A stretch of 53,793 bases of DNA from Pseudacidovorax intermedius (GTDB taxonomy: Bacteria; Pseudomonadota; Gammaproteobacteria; Burkholderiales; Burkholderiaceae_C): contig NZ_LDSL01000043.1 in NCBI RefSeq assembly GCF_001476815.1, forward strand, positions 1 to 53,793, read 5' to 3'. This document shows positions 24,307 through 33,274 of this stretch, piece after piece. Position 1 is the stretch's first letter; every line of letters begins with the position of its first letter. The position numbers were made by a program, and so were the translations under genes. Under the pieces are notes generated by a model, which saw only the letters and a list, made by a program, of their open reading frames with translations, was not told the DNA's origin and did not search any database.

Positions 24307-25109
24307 GCGTCGCCATCCGCCGCGCCTTCACCGACCTGCCCATGGGCCAGGTGCACCATGCCGCCTGCGGCGATCCGTCCGCGCCGGCAGTGCTGCTGCT
24401 GCACCAGTCGCCGCGCAGCTGGCGCGAGTACGCGGCGGTGCTGCCGCTGCTGGGCCGGCACTGGCATGCCATCGCCATGGACACCGCCGGTTTCGGCGAC
24501 TCGGCCGCGGGCGCGGGGCCGGCCTCCATCGAACAGTACGCGCGCGTGGCGCTGGCGCTGGTCGATGCGCTGCAGTTGCCGCGTGTGCACGTCGTCGGCC
24601 ATCACACCGGGGGCGTGGTCGCCGTGGAGCTGGCCGCCCTGGCACCGTCACGCGTGGCGTCGCTCGTGCTGTCGTCCACGCCGTTCACCGATGCGGCCTT
24701 TCGCCAGGCGCGCGCCGAACGCCCGCCCATCGACGAGGTGCCGCCCAGCACCGACGGCAGCCACCTGATGGCGCTGTGGCAGCGGCGCCAGGGCTTCTAT
24801 CCGCCGGACCGGCCCGAACTGCTCGAAGCCTTCGTGCGCGACGCACTGGCCGTGGCCGATCCCGAGGCCGGGCACCGCGCCGTGGCCGCCTACCGCATGG
24901 AAGACCGCATCGGCCTGCTCACGCAGCCGGTGTGCATCCTGCGCGCGATGGCCGATCCCTTCGCTGCGCCGCATGCGCAGGAATGGATGCACCACCTGCC
25001 GCAGGCCGTGCTGGTGGAGATCGAAGGCGGCATGGTGCCGCTGCCCGATCAGATGCCCGAGGCCTTCGCGGCCGCGGTGCACGACTTCCTCGCGGCGTTG
25101 CCTGCATGA
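24303..25109 (+). CDS. alpha/beta-hydrolase fold protein with His at the nucleophile position
   Basis: A 268-residue alpha/beta-hydrolase fold protein. The strand-loop motif LLLHQSPRSWREYAAVLPLL and the Gly-rich DTAGFGDSA are typical, but the nucleophile elbow reads G-H-H-T-G (99-103), with His101 where Ser, Cys or Asp should be. Near the C-terminus the usual GGH triad segment reads EGGMVPLPDQMPEAF, with Met244 at the His position. Asp218 (RAMADPF) remains. It is therefore either a non-hydrolytic member (lyase, isomerase or binding role) or a distinct chemistry. It starts in the stop of the dehydrogenase gene and closes the three-gene operon. Confidence 0.85.
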   Translation: MSVAIRRAFTDLPMGQVHHAACGDPSAPAVLLLHQSPRSWREYAAVLPLLGRHWHAIAMDTAGFGDSAAGAGPASIEQYARVALALVDALQLPRVHVVGHHTGGVVAVELAALAPSRVASLVLSSTPFTDAAFRQARAERPPIDEVPPSTDGSHLMALWQRRQGFYPPDRPELLEAFVRDALAVADPEAGHRAVAAYRMEDRIGLLTQPVCILRAMADPFAAPHAQEWMHHLPQAVLVEIEGGMVPLPDQMPEAFAAAVHDFLAALPA

Positions 25110-25157
25110 AGGTCTCGTTCCGGGCGCAGCGCTACATTGCTGGCTCGATCCCGCCCG

Positions 25158-25982
25158 ATGCATTCCATCCGCCGCAACCCAAAGACGTTCCTCGACCGTT
25201 TGGTGTCGAGCGTCTGGGCGCAGGCGCCGCTGCCCGTCGCAGGTCCGGGCGAACGGCGGGAGCTTGTGCTCCCGACGGGGTCCACGCACGTGGCGTTGCG
25301 CTTCCATGGGCCGCCGATCCTCGTGTTCGACGACGCCGCAGACCGGCGCGGCCATGGTGTGGAGTTCGCCAGCGTCGGCGGAGCACGGGCGCGCTACCAC
25401 GTCCGCGACGTGTCCGCGCCATCCGGGTCGGTGGGCGCAATGCTGCGGCCGGGTGCTTGCCAGGCGCTGCTGGGCGTGCCTGAATCGGCTCTGGCAGGTC
25501 ACCACACGCCCCTGTCGGCGCTGGTCGGGTCTGCTGAGGTCGATGCCTTGCTGGAGCGCCTGCATCGGTGCAGGCGGCTTGAAGGCCGGCTGTCGCTGTT
25601 CGAGGACTGGCTCATCGGCAGGGCCCAGGGTCGCTTGCCTGTGCTTCATCCGGCATTGCAAGCGGTGTTGGGCACGACGCCCGGGCGGTTCGATCGGGTG
25701 GGGGACATGGTCGAGGCAAGCGGACTGAGCCACCGGCATTGGATTGCGGTGTTCCGCCACGCCACGGGGCTCGCACCGTCCGAGTGGCTCCAGCTGCAAC
25801 GCTTCGAAAAGGCCATCGGGTTGGCTGCGGATCCGTCATTCGCATGGGCGGACATTGCTGCCGGCAGCGGCTTCTCGGATCAGGCCCACTTGGCCAACGT
25901 CTTTCGCACCATCGCCGGTGTCACGCCGTCGCAGTGGCGGCTCCGACACGATCCGGGCGCCCCGCGGCACGTGCGCGCGTGA
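25158..25982 (+). CDS. AraC-family transcriptional regulator
   Basis: A 274-residue regulator. The N-terminal part (about 1-150) resembles the small beta-rich effector domain of AraC proteins with a VLPTGSTHVALRFHGPP opening; the C-terminal pair of HTH motifs is clear (MVEASGLSHRHWIAVFRHATGLAPSEWLQLQRFEKAI, then WADIAAGSGFSDQAHLANVFRTIAGVTPSQWR). I used the ATG at 25158; a TTG at 25137 is in frame. It stands 48 bp after the hydrolase operon and 80 bp before a VOC gene on the same strand; regulators of this type often control a neighbouring VOC gene. Confidence 0.88.
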   Translation: MHSIRRNPKTFLDRLVSSVWAQAPLPVAGPGERRELVLPTGSTHVALRFHGPPILVFDDAADRRGHGVEFASVGGARARYHVRDVSAPSGSVGAMLRPGACQALLGVPESALAGHHTPLSALVGSAEVDALLERLHRCRRLEGRLSLFEDWLIGRAQGRLPVLHPALQAVLGTTPGRFDRVGDMVEASGLSHRHWIAVFRHATGLAPSEWLQLQRFEKAIGLAADPSFAWADIAAGSGFSDQAHLANVFRTIAGVTPSQWRLRHDPGAPRHVRA

Positions 25983-26062
25983 CGGGTCGGGAGGTCAAAT
26001 TCCTGCAAGACGGTGTGCAGCGCAGGGCGCCAGAATGGCTTTTCACCACGACTGGAGCTGCC

Positions 26063-26500
26063 ATGGCCATCCACGAGCTGTATGCCTATCTCTGCGTGCG
26101 CGATGCGCAGGCAGCCATTGATTTCTATCACCGCGCCTTCGGCGCGACGGAGCTGTTTCGATTGACGGAGCCCAGCGGCCGTGTGGGCCATGCCGAGCTG
26201 GACTTCGGGGGGCACACGGTCATGCTGTCGGAGGAGTATCCCGAGATGGGGGTGCGCAGTCCGCAGGCGCTGGGTGCCACGCCCGTCACCTTGCATCTCC
26301 ATGTGGACGATGCGGATGGCCTGGTCGCCCGCGCCGTGTCGGCCGGTGCGACCCTGGAGCGTTCGCCCGAGGACCATTTCTACGGTGAGCGGTCCGGCAC
26401 GGTGCGCGATCCCTTCGGCCATCGCTGGCTGATTGGCCATGCCATCGAAACGGTGGCGCCCGAGGAGATGCAGCGACGCTACACCGCGCTGTTCGACTGA
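26063..26500 (+). CDS. VOC family protein, PhnB/YdeM-like
   Basis: A 145-residue vicinal-oxygen-chelate protein of the PhnB-like branch. Residues AYLCVRDAQAAIDFYHRAFGATELFRL open the first module; HAELDFGGHTVMLSEEYPEMG and DHFYGERSGTVRDPFGHRWLIG carry family landmarks (the last with the conserved R-D-P-F-G-H turn). No reaction can be assigned. The ATG at 26063 fits relatives. It follows the AraC gene and converges on the first MarR gene of the iad locus. Confidence 0.85.
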   Translation: MAIHELYAYLCVRDAQAAIDFYHRAFGATELFRLTEPSGRVGHAELDFGGHTVMLSEEYPEMGVRSPQALGATPVTLHLHVDDADGLVARAVSAGATLERSPEDHFYGERSGTVRDPFGHRWLIGHAIETVAPEEMQRRYTALFD

Positions 26501-26537
26501 CGGCGCTGCGCTGCTGCGCCGAGCGCGTCGGCGGCGC

Positions 26538-27014
26538 TCACTCGGCGTCCTCGCCGTCCCCGGCCTGATCGGCGTGCAGCGCGATCATCTGCCGCAGCGT
26601 CTTCTTCAACTCCTCGGCCCGCTGCAGGCCGAAGGGCTCCAGCACGCGGTGCTCATGCTCGCGCGCCAGCTTCATGAGGTGGGCCACGGCTTCGGCCCCC
26701 TGGGGCGTGATGCGCACCAGCGTGATGCGGCGGTCACTCTCGTGGGGCAGGCGCTCGACCTGGCCCTTGGCCTCCATGCGATCCAGCAGGCGCGTCACGG
26801 TGGGCTGCTTGGTCACCGTCACCTGCGCCAGGTCGCCGATGCTGATGGCCTCGCCATCCGCCAGCGAGGCCATCACCCGCCATTCGGACACCGAAAACCC
26901 GTGTTGCCGCGCGACCTTGTGGAACTCGCCGGAGATCAGCTGGCTCGCCTGTGCCAGCAGGGCGGGCAGGTAGTCGTCGACGAACAGGCGCGATTCGGGG
27001 GCGTGCAATGTCAT
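26538..27014 (-). CDS. MarR-family regulator flanking the iad locus (first)
   Basis: A 158-residue winged-helix regulator. The dimer helix leads to SVSEWRVMASLADGEAISIGDLAQVTVTKQPTVTRLLDRMEAKGQVERLPHESDRRITLVRITPQG, the canonical MarR recognition helix and wing. It is divergent from the IorA-type gene; the 143-bp gap contains a promoter with a partial palindrome between -35 and -10. Published Variovorax iad loci are controlled by MarR repressors released by IAA. This gene is the natural candidate; it is unrelated in detail to the second MarR at 51467. Confidence 0.92.
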   Translation of the reverse strand: MTLHAPESRLFVDDYLPALLAQASQLISGEFHKVARQHGFSVSEWRVMASLADGEAISIGDLAQVTVTKQPTVTRLLDRMEAKGQVERLPHESDRRITLVRITPQGAEAVAHLMKLAREHEHRVLEPFGLQRAEELKKTLRQMIALHADQAGDGEDAE

Positions 27015-27069
27015 GGCCGGAATGATCCTCTCGCTGGCATACCGATTGCTTGGCTAGGGTAATGCATGA

Positions 27070-27098
27070 TTGTGAATAGATTCAGGTCTAAATAGAGT
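27070..27098 (+). promoter_or_regulatory. iad first-unit promoter with embedded MarR operator candidate
   Basis: TTGTGA (27070-27075), a 17-bp spacer and TAGAGT (27093-27098) form a plausible sigma-70 promoter. The spacer contains TTCAGGTCTAAA (27081-27092), which matches TTTAAGACTAAA upstream of the second half of the locus at 39706. AATAGA is repeated on either side of it. A repressor bound there would block RNA polymerase. An AGGAGA ribosome site (27143-27148) precedes the ATG at 27158. Confidence 0.6.
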
Positions 27099-27157
27099 TG
27101 TATCTTGCCACCCCACGATTGGAAGCGCCGTCAGCGTTTCCCAGGAGAGCAGTTCCC

Positions 27158-29329
27158 ATGGCCGAGCGTTCATTCGTCGAAGAAGTGAAGAAGCTGCGTC
27201 TTGCCGAAGGCGAGACCTTTCGCGGTGAGGGCATTCTGGCCGTCACCAAGGCCCTGCTGGAGTCGGGCGTGTCGTACGTCGCCGGCTACCAGGGCGCGCC
27301 CATCTCGCACCTGATGGACGTGCTGGCCGATGCGCAGGACATCCTGGCCGACCACGGCATCCGCTTCGAGAACAGCGCCAGCGAGGCCACGGCCGCCGCC
27401 ACGCTGGCCGCCTCGGTCAACTATCCGCTGCGCGGCGCCGTGACCTTCAAGGCCACGGTGGGCACCAACGTGGCGTCGGACGCGCTGGCCAACCTGGCCT
27501 CCGGCGGCGTCACCGGCGGTGCGCTCATCATCGTGGGCGAGGACTACGGCGAAGGCTCCTCCATCATGCAGGAGCGCAGCCATGCCTTCGCCATGAAGTC
27601 GCAGATGTGGATGCTCGATCCGCGGCCCAACCTGCCGAGCATCGTGCAGGCGGTGAAGACCGGCTTCGAACTGTCCGAGGCCAGCAACACGCCGGTGATG
27701 CTGCAGCTGCGCATCCGCGCCTGCCACGTGCACGGCCAGTTCACCGCCTCCGACAACCGCCGCGCCGCCTTCACGCTGAAGGAGGCCATGGAGAACCCGC
27801 AGCGCGACGTGAGCCGCATCGTGCTGCCGCCCGCGAGCTTTCTGCACGAGCAGGAGAAGATCAAGCAGCGCTGGCCGGCCGCCGTGCGCTTCATCGAGGA
27901 GCGCGGCCTCAACGAGTTCTTCGCCGAGGGCGCCGACGACATCGGCATCATCGTGCAGGGCGGTTGCTACAACACGCAGGTGCGGGCGCTGGAGCGCCTG
28001 GGCCTGGCCGACGTGTACGGCCGCTCCAGGGTGCCGCTGTACGTGATGAACGTGGCCTATCCCGTGATCGACAGCGAGGTGGTGCGCTTCTGCGAAGGCA
28101 AGCGCGCCGTGCTGGTGGTCGAAGAAGGCCAGCCCAACTTCGTCGAACAGAACATCGCCACCATCCTGCGCCAGGCCGGCAGCACGACCGCGCTGCATGG
28201 CAAGGACCTGCTGCCCGTGGCCGGCGAGTACACCGCCCAGGCCGTGATGGCCGGCACGCGTGCCTTCTGCGAGCGCTACGGCCGCCTGGCGCCCAAGGCC
28301 GCGCCGGCCGAGGTGGTGCCCGCCAAGCCGCGCAAGATCATCCCGCTGATCAGCGAGGCGCAGCTGATGCCGCTGGAGCGCAGCGTGCACGCGCGCCCGC
28401 CGGGCTTCTGCACCGGCTGCCCCGAGCGGCCCATCTTCAGTGCCATGAAGCTGGTGGAGCGCGAGCTGGGCCAGCACCATGTGTCGGCCGACATCGGCTG
28501 CCATCTGTTCTCCATCCTGCCGCCGTTCAACATCGGCAACACCACCATGGGCTATGGCCTGGGTGCGGCCGGTGCCGCGGCGCTCAACACCCAGGCCGAC
28601 AAGCGCGCCATCGCGGTGATGGGCGACGGCGGCTTCTGGCACAACGGCCTGACCAGCGGCATCGCCAATGCGGTGTTCAACCAGAGCGACAACCTCACGG
28701 TGGTGGTCGACAACAACTACACCTCGGCCACCGGCGGGCAGGACATCCTGTCCTCCAAGGCCGTCAACGCCACGCGCAGCACCGGCCACGAGATCGAGCA
28801 GGCGGTGCGCGGCGTGGGCGTGAAGTGGGTCAAGACCCTGCGGCGCACCTACGACGTGGCCGGCATGCGCGACACGCTCAAGGAGGCACTGACGACCAAG
28901 GACAAGGGCCCGAAGGTCATCATTGCCCAGTCCGAGTGCATGCTCAACCGCCAGCGCCGCGAGAAGCCGCTGGTGCGCAAGGCCATCGCCGACGGCAAGC
29001 GCATGGTGCGCGAGAAGTTCGGCGTCGACCCCGACACCTGCACCGGCGACCATTCCTGCATCCGCCTGTCGGGCTGCCCGTCGCTGTCGATCAAGCCCAA
29101 CCCCGATCCGCTGCGGCAGGAGCCCGTCGCCGCCGTGATGGACAGCTGCGTGGGCTGCGGCGTGTGCGGCGAGGTGTCGCATGCGGCCGTGCTCTGCCCC
29201 TCCTTCTACAAGGCCCAGGTGGTGAGCAACCCCACCGGCTGGGACCGGCTGCGCGAGCGCGTGCGCGGCGCCGTCATCGGCTGGATGCAGCGCCGCGACG
29301 CCGAGCGCCGCGCGCGCCTGGCCTTCTGA
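27158..29329 (+). CDS. indolepyruvate:ferredoxin oxidoreductase alpha-type subunit (IorA family) of the iad locus
   Basis: A 723-residue thiamine-diphosphate 2-oxoacid oxidoreductase subunit. The N-terminal pyrimidine-binding domain shows GYQGAPISHLMDVLADA; the C-terminal TPP domain shows MGDGGFWHNGLTSGIANAVFNQSDNLTVVVDNN (about 487-520). An iron-sulphur region follows (CTGDHSCIRLSGC about 627, CVGCGVCGEVSH about 664). Together with the next gene it should oxidatively decarboxylate an aryl 2-oxoacid to an acyl-CoA. In this locus I infer the substrate is isatinate (2-aminophenylglyoxylate), giving anthraniloyl-CoA; indolepyruvate is the textbook alternative. It is the first gene of the long operon. 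Confidence 0.88.
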   Translation: MAERSFVEEVKKLRLAEGETFRGEGILAVTKALLESGVSYVAGYQGAPISHLMDVLADAQDILADHGIRFENSASEATAAATLAASVNYPLRGAVTFKATVGTNVASDALANLASGGVTGGALIIVGEDYGEGSSIMQERSHAFAMKSQMWMLDPRPNLPSIVQAVKTGFELSEASNTPVMLQLRIRACHVHGQFTASDNRRAAFTLKEAMENPQRDVSRIVLPPASFLHEQEKIKQRWPAAVRFIEERGLNEFFAEGADDIGIIVQGGCYNTQVRALERLGLADVYGRSRVPLYVMNVAYPVIDSEVVRFCEGKRAVLVVEEGQPNFVEQNIATILRQAGSTTALHGKDLLPVAGEYTAQAVMAGTRAFCERYGRLAPKAAPAEVVPAKPRKIIPLISEAQLMPLERSVHARPPGFCTGCPERPIFSAMKLVERELGQHHVSADIGCHLFSILPPFNIGNTTMGYGLGAAGAAALNTQADKRAIAVMGDGGFWHNGLTSGIANAVFNQSDNLTVVVDNNYTSATGGQDILSSKAVNATRSTGHEIEQAVRGVGVKWVKTLRRTYDVAGMRDTLKEALTTKDKGPKVIIAQSECMLNRQRREKPLVRKAIADGKRMVREKFGVDPDTCTGDHSCIRLSGCPSLSIKPNPDPLRQEPVAAVMDSCVGCGVCGEVSHAAVLCPSFYKAQVVSNPTGWDRLRERVRGAVIGWMQRRDAERRARLAF

Positions 29330-29348
29330 TGCGACGCAGGAGTTCGAC

Positions 29349-30908
29349 ATGACGCAACAGCAACAACCCATCAAGATCGCCATCCTCGCCATGGGCGGCG
29401 AAGGCGGCGGCGTGCTGGCCGACTGGCTGGTGGACCTGGGCGAGGCCAACGGCTGGATCGCGCAGACGACCTCGGTGCCCGGCGTGGCCCAGCGCACCGG
29501 CGCCACCATCTACTACGTCGAGATGTACCCCGAGGCGCAGGCCCAGGCCGACGGCGGCCAGCCCGTGCTGGCGCTGATGCCGCTGCCCGGCGACGTGGAC
29601 GTGGTGCTGTGCTCCGAGTTGATGGAGGCTGGCCGCGCGGTTCAGCGCGGGCTGGTCACGCCGGACCGCACGACGTTGGTCGCCTCGACGCACCGCGTCT
29701 ATTCCATCGCCGAGAAAAGTGCCATGGGCGACGGCCGGGTCGACAGCGCGCAGCTGCTGGCCCATGCCGAGCAGGCCGCGCAGCGCTTCGTGCGCTTCGA
29801 CATGGCCGAGGCCGCGGCGCAGAACGGCAGCGTGATCAGCGCCGTGCTGTTCGGCGCGTTGGCGGGCACCGGCGTGCTGCCCTTTGAGCGCGCGCAGTTC
29901 GAGGCCACCATCGAGCGCGGCGGCGTGGGCGTCAAGCCCAGCCTGAAGGCCTTCGGTGCGGCATTCGTGCGCGCGCAGGCGGGCGAGGCGCCCGTCCAGG
30001 CCGAGCCGGTCGCGCCCGCCACGCCGCGTGCCACGTCGGCCGATCCGGCCATCCAGGCACTCCTGACGCGCCTGTACGCCGAGTTCCCGGTCCAGGCCCA
30101 GCCGCTGATGCTCGAAGGCCTGCGCCGCCTGGTCGACTACCAGGACGTGGCCTATGCCGCGCTCTACCTGGACCGCATGGCCGAGGTCTGCCGGCTTCCC
30201 GACGATGCGGCCCGCACGCTGGCCTGCGAGACGGCGCGCCACCTGGCGCTGTGGATGAGCTACGAGGACACGGCCCGCGTCGCGCAGCTCAAGACCCGCG
30301 CCAGCCGCTTCGCCCGCGTGAAGCAGGAGACGGGCGTCAACGCCGACCAGGTCATCGCCATCAACGAATACATGCACCCGGGCCTGCGCGAGATCTGCGA
30401 GACGCTGCCCGGCGGCCTGGGCCGCTGGCTCATGGGCTCGGGCGCGCCGCGCCGGCTGGTGGAGGGCATGACGCAGAAGGGCCGCGTGGTGCAGACCAGC
30501 TCGGTGCACGGCTTCCTGCTGCTGTCGGCCGTGGCCTTCGCCCGCCGCTGGCGGCGCAGCACCATCCGTTACTCGAAAGAGAACGGACGCATCGCGCAAT
30601 GGCTGCAGGGTCTTCGCGATGCAGCCGCAGCCTCGCCGGAACTCGCCGTCGAACTCGCCCGCTGCCAGAAGCTGGTGAAGGGCTACAGCGACACCCACGA
30701 GCGCGGCGTGCGCAACTACGACACCGTGATCGCCGCCTGGCGCCAGGCCGGCCCCGCGCTGGCGCCCGCCACGCTGCGCGCCTGGCGCGAGGCGGCGCTG
30801 GCCGACGAGCATGGCCATGCACTCAAGGCCGCACTCGCACAGCATGCGGCCTCCTACGCCGCCACCACGGCCACGCCGCTCGTGGCCGCCATGGCCGTGC
30901 CGGCCTGA
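29349..30908 (+). CDS. indolepyruvate oxidoreductase beta-type subunit (IorB family) with C-terminal extension
   Basis: A 519-residue partner of the IorA-type protein. The N-terminal 200 residues are the gamma/IorB domain (IKIAILAMGGEGGGVLADWLVDLGEA, GVAQRTGATIYYVEMYP). The remaining 300 residues are a helical extension of the type found in aerobic-type proteobacterial IorB proteins (DUF6537-like; KTRASRFARVKQETG and LARCQKLVKGYSDTHERG). It lies 19 bp downstream of IorA and 13 bp before the reductase gene. Its presence in an oxygenase operon indicates an oxygen-tolerant member; the electron acceptor is not encoded here. Confidence 0.87.
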   Translation: MTQQQQPIKIAILAMGGEGGGVLADWLVDLGEANGWIAQTTSVPGVAQRTGATIYYVEMYPEAQAQADGGQPVLALMPLPGDVDVVLCSELMEAGRAVQRGLVTPDRTTLVASTHRVYSIAEKSAMGDGRVDSAQLLAHAEQAAQRFVRFDMAEAAAQNGSVISAVLFGALAGTGVLPFERAQFEATIERGGVGVKPSLKAFGAAFVRAQAGEAPVQAEPVAPATPRATSADPAIQALLTRLYAEFPVQAQPLMLEGLRRLVDYQDVAYAALYLDRMAEVCRLPDDAARTLACETARHLALWMSYEDTARVAQLKTRASRFARVKQETGVNADQVIAINEYMHPGLREICETLPGGLGRWLMGSGAPRRLVEGMTQKGRVVQTSSVHGFLLLSAVAFARRWRRSTIRYSKENGRIAQWLQGLRDAAAASPELAVELARCQKLVKGYSDTHERGVRNYDTVIAAWRQAGPALAPATLRAWREAALADEHGHALKAALAQHAASYAATTATPLVAAMAVPA

Positions 30909-30921
30909 GGCAGAGGCGCGC

Positions 30922-31926
30922 ATGACCGCATCGCCCGCCATCGCGACCCTGCCGCTGCGCGTGGCCGAGGCCCGCACGCTCAACCCGCTGATCCGCCTGC
31001 TGCGCCTGGAACATGCCGAAGGCGCCGCGCTGCCCGGCTGGACGCCCGGCGCCCACATCCAGGTGCAGGTGCGCCTGCCCGACGGCCAGACCGACTGGCG
31101 CCACTATTCGCTGATCGACCTGGAAGGCGTGGCCAGCACCCCGGGCTTCGCACCCACGGCCTACACCGTCGCCGTGCGGCTGGAGGAGGGCGGCCGCGGC
31201 GGCTCGCGCTTCATGCACCAGGGCCTGCAGCCCGGCGACGCGATCACCGTGCAGCCGCCGCGCAACGACTTTCCCCTGGACGACAGCCCTGCCCGCGCCG
31301 TGCTGCTGGCGGGTGGCATCGGCATCACGCCGCTGGCCAGCATGGCTGCACGCTGCCGAGCCCAGGGCCGCCCCGTCGCGCTGCACTACGCCGGCCGCAG
31401 CCGCACGCTCCTGGCCTTCGCCGACGAGCTTCAGGCGCTGCTGGGGGAGGGCCTGCGCCTGCATGCCGACGACGAGGCGGGTGGCGCCGGCTTCGACATC
31501 GGCGCGCTGCTGGATGGCATGGCCGCCGACGAGCCGCTCTACGTCTGCGGTCCCAAGCCGCTGCTCGACGCCGTGCTGGCCGCCACGCAGGCCCGCGGCT
31601 GGGCCCCGGGCCGCGTGCACTTCGAGCTGTTCAGCGCACCGGTGGTGGAAGCGGGCGACCAGCCCTTCGAGGTCGAATTGGCGCAATCGGGCCAGCGCTT
31701 CACCGTGCCCGCCGACCAGACCCTGCTGGACTGCATGATCGAACACGGCTGCGACCCGCTGTACGACTGCAAGCGCGGCGAATGCGGCGTGTGCGCCGTG
31801 CCGGTGATCGAGGGCGAGATCGACCACCGCGACTACGTGCTGTCGCAGGCCGAGAAGGACGGCGGCCAGGTGATGCAGATCTGCATTTCCCGCGCCAGGG
31901 GCCCGCGCCTGGTGATCGACCTGTAG
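30922..31926 (+). CDS. iadC: IadC, phthalate-dioxygenase-reductase-type electron transfer protein
   Basis: A 334-residue reductase with the domain order of the phthalate dioxygenase reductase/VanB family. A flavin domain (DWRHYSLIDLEG; this wording suits FMN) is followed by an NAD domain (LLAGGIGITPLASMA, YVCGPKPLLDAVL) and a C-terminal plant-type [2Fe-2S] domain (CKRGECGVC, about 283, with a later Cys in QICIS). It carries electrons from NAD(P)H to the Rieske centre of IadD. In Variovorax the iadC product is reported as an FMN-type reductase needed for IAA conversion. It is probably shared with the second Rieske pair, which has no reductase of its own. Confidence 0.9.
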   Translation: MTASPAIATLPLRVAEARTLNPLIRLLRLEHAEGAALPGWTPGAHIQVQVRLPDGQTDWRHYSLIDLEGVASTPGFAPTAYTVAVRLEEGGRGGSRFMHQGLQPGDAITVQPPRNDFPLDDSPARAVLLAGGIGITPLASMAARCRAQGRPVALHYAGRSRTLLAFADELQALLGEGLRLHADDEAGGAGFDIGALLDGMAADEPLYVCGPKPLLDAVLAATQARGWAPGRVHFELFSAPVVEAGDQPFEVELAQSGQRFTVPADQTLLDCMIEHGCDPLYDCKRGECGVCAVPVIEGEIDHRDYVLSQAEKDGGQVMQICISRARGPRLVIDL

Positions 31927-31954
31927 CCCTGCCCGGGAACAAAAAAGGCCTGCC

Positions 31955-33274
31955 ATGACACGCTACCGAGACAACCCCGACGCCATCCGCGCCCTGGTGC
32001 AGCCGCAACAGGTGCACCGCGACCTCTACATCAGCCCCGAGCTCTTCGAACTGGAGCAGGAGCACTTCTTCGCCAACACTTGGAACTACGCCGGCCACGA
32101 CAGCCAGGTGCCCAAGCCCGGCGACTACATCACCGTCGACATCGCCGGGCGGCCGCTGATCGTGGTGCGCCACACCGACGGCACGGTCAAGGTGCTCATG
32201 AACCGCTGCGCCCACAAGGGCTCGCGCGTGGTCAACGGCGCCTGCGGCAACACGGGCAAGTTCTTCCGCTGCCCCTACCACGCCTGGACCTTCAAGACCG
32301 ACGGCGCGCCGCTGGCCATTCCGCTCAAGAACGGCTACGAGGGCACGGCGCTGAAGGACTGCGACGCGGCCAAGGGCCTGGTGCCCGTGCGGCATGTGCG
32401 GCTCTACCGCGGCTTCATCTTCGTCAAGCTCAACGACGTGGGGCAGGACTTCGAGGAGTACTTCGGCGATTCGCTGTCCTCCATCGACAACATGGCCGAC
32501 CGCTCGCCCGAGGGCGAACTGGAGGTGGCCGGCGGCTGCCTGCGCTTCATGCACCAGTGCAACTGGAAGATGTTCGTCGAGAACCTCAACGACACCATGC
32601 ATCCCATGGTGGCGCACGAGTCCTCGGCCGGCACCGCCAAGGCCATGTGGGCCGGCCAGCCGGCCGATGCGCCCAAGCCGATGGCCATCGAGCAGTTCGT
32701 GCCCTTCATGTCCGACTACCAGTTCTTCGACGGCATGGGCGTGCGGGTGTACGACAACGGCCACAGCTTCTCGGGCGTGCACTTCAGCATCCACAGCAAG
32801 TATTCGGGCATCCCTGGCTACGAGGAGGCGATGAAGGCGCGCTACGGCGACGAGCGCACGGCGCAGATCCTGGGCATGGCGCGGCACAACACCGTGTACT
32901 ACCCCAACCTCACGATCAAGGGTGCCATCCAGGCCATCCGCGTGGCGCGGCCCATCGCGGTGGACCGCACGCTGGTGGAGAGCTGGACCTTCCGCCTCAA
33001 GGGCGCGCCCGACGAGCTGCTGCAGCGCACCACCACCTACAGCCGGCTCATCAACTCGCCCTTCTCGGTGGTCGGCCATGACGACCTGCAGGCCTACCGC
33101 GGCATCCAGGCCGGCCTGCATGCCAGCGGCAACGACTGGGTCAGCCTGCACCGCAACTACGACGAGCACGAAGGCCGCGAGCCGGAAGAGACCAGCAACG
33201 GCACCAACGAGCTGCCCATGCGCAACCAGTACCGGTCGTGGCTCAAGCACATGACGCTGACGATGGAGGCATGA
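31955..33274 (+). CDS. iadD: IadD, Rieske oxygenase alpha subunit for indole-3-acetate
   Basis: A 439-residue aromatic-ring-hydroxylating oxygenase large subunit. The Rieske [2Fe-2S] ligands are C85-x-H87 (NRCAHKG) and C106-x2-H109 (RCPYHAW). The mononuclear iron motif is N-L-N-D213-T-M-H216-P-M-V-A-H221, with Asp213 bridging to the neighbouring subunit's Rieske centre. Position directly after the reductase and before the small subunit matches the iadC-iadD-iadE order described in Variovorax, where the enzyme converts IAA to 2-oxindole-3-acetate. The start at 31955 follows AAAAAAGG. It has a paralogue at 42342 in the same locus. Confidence 0.92.
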   Translation: MTRYRDNPDAIRALVQPQQVHRDLYISPELFELEQEHFFANTWNYAGHDSQVPKPGDYITVDIAGRPLIVVRHTDGTVKVLMNRCAHKGSRVVNGACGNTGKFFRCPYHAWTFKTDGAPLAIPLKNGYEGTALKDCDAAKGLVPVRHVRLYRGFIFVKLNDVGQDFEEYFGDSLSSIDNMADRSPEGELEVAGGCLRFMHQCNWKMFVENLNDTMHPMVAHESSAGTAKAMWAGQPADAPKPMAIEQFVPFMSDYQFFDGMGVRVYDNGHSFSGVHFSIHSKYSGIPGYEEAMKARYGDERTAQILGMARHNTVYYPNLTIKGAIQAIRVARPIAVDRTLVESWTFRLKGAPDELLQRTTTYSRLINSPFSVVGHDDLQAYRGIQAGLHASGNDWVSLHRNYDEHEGREPEETSNGTNELPMRNQYRSWLKHMTLTMEA

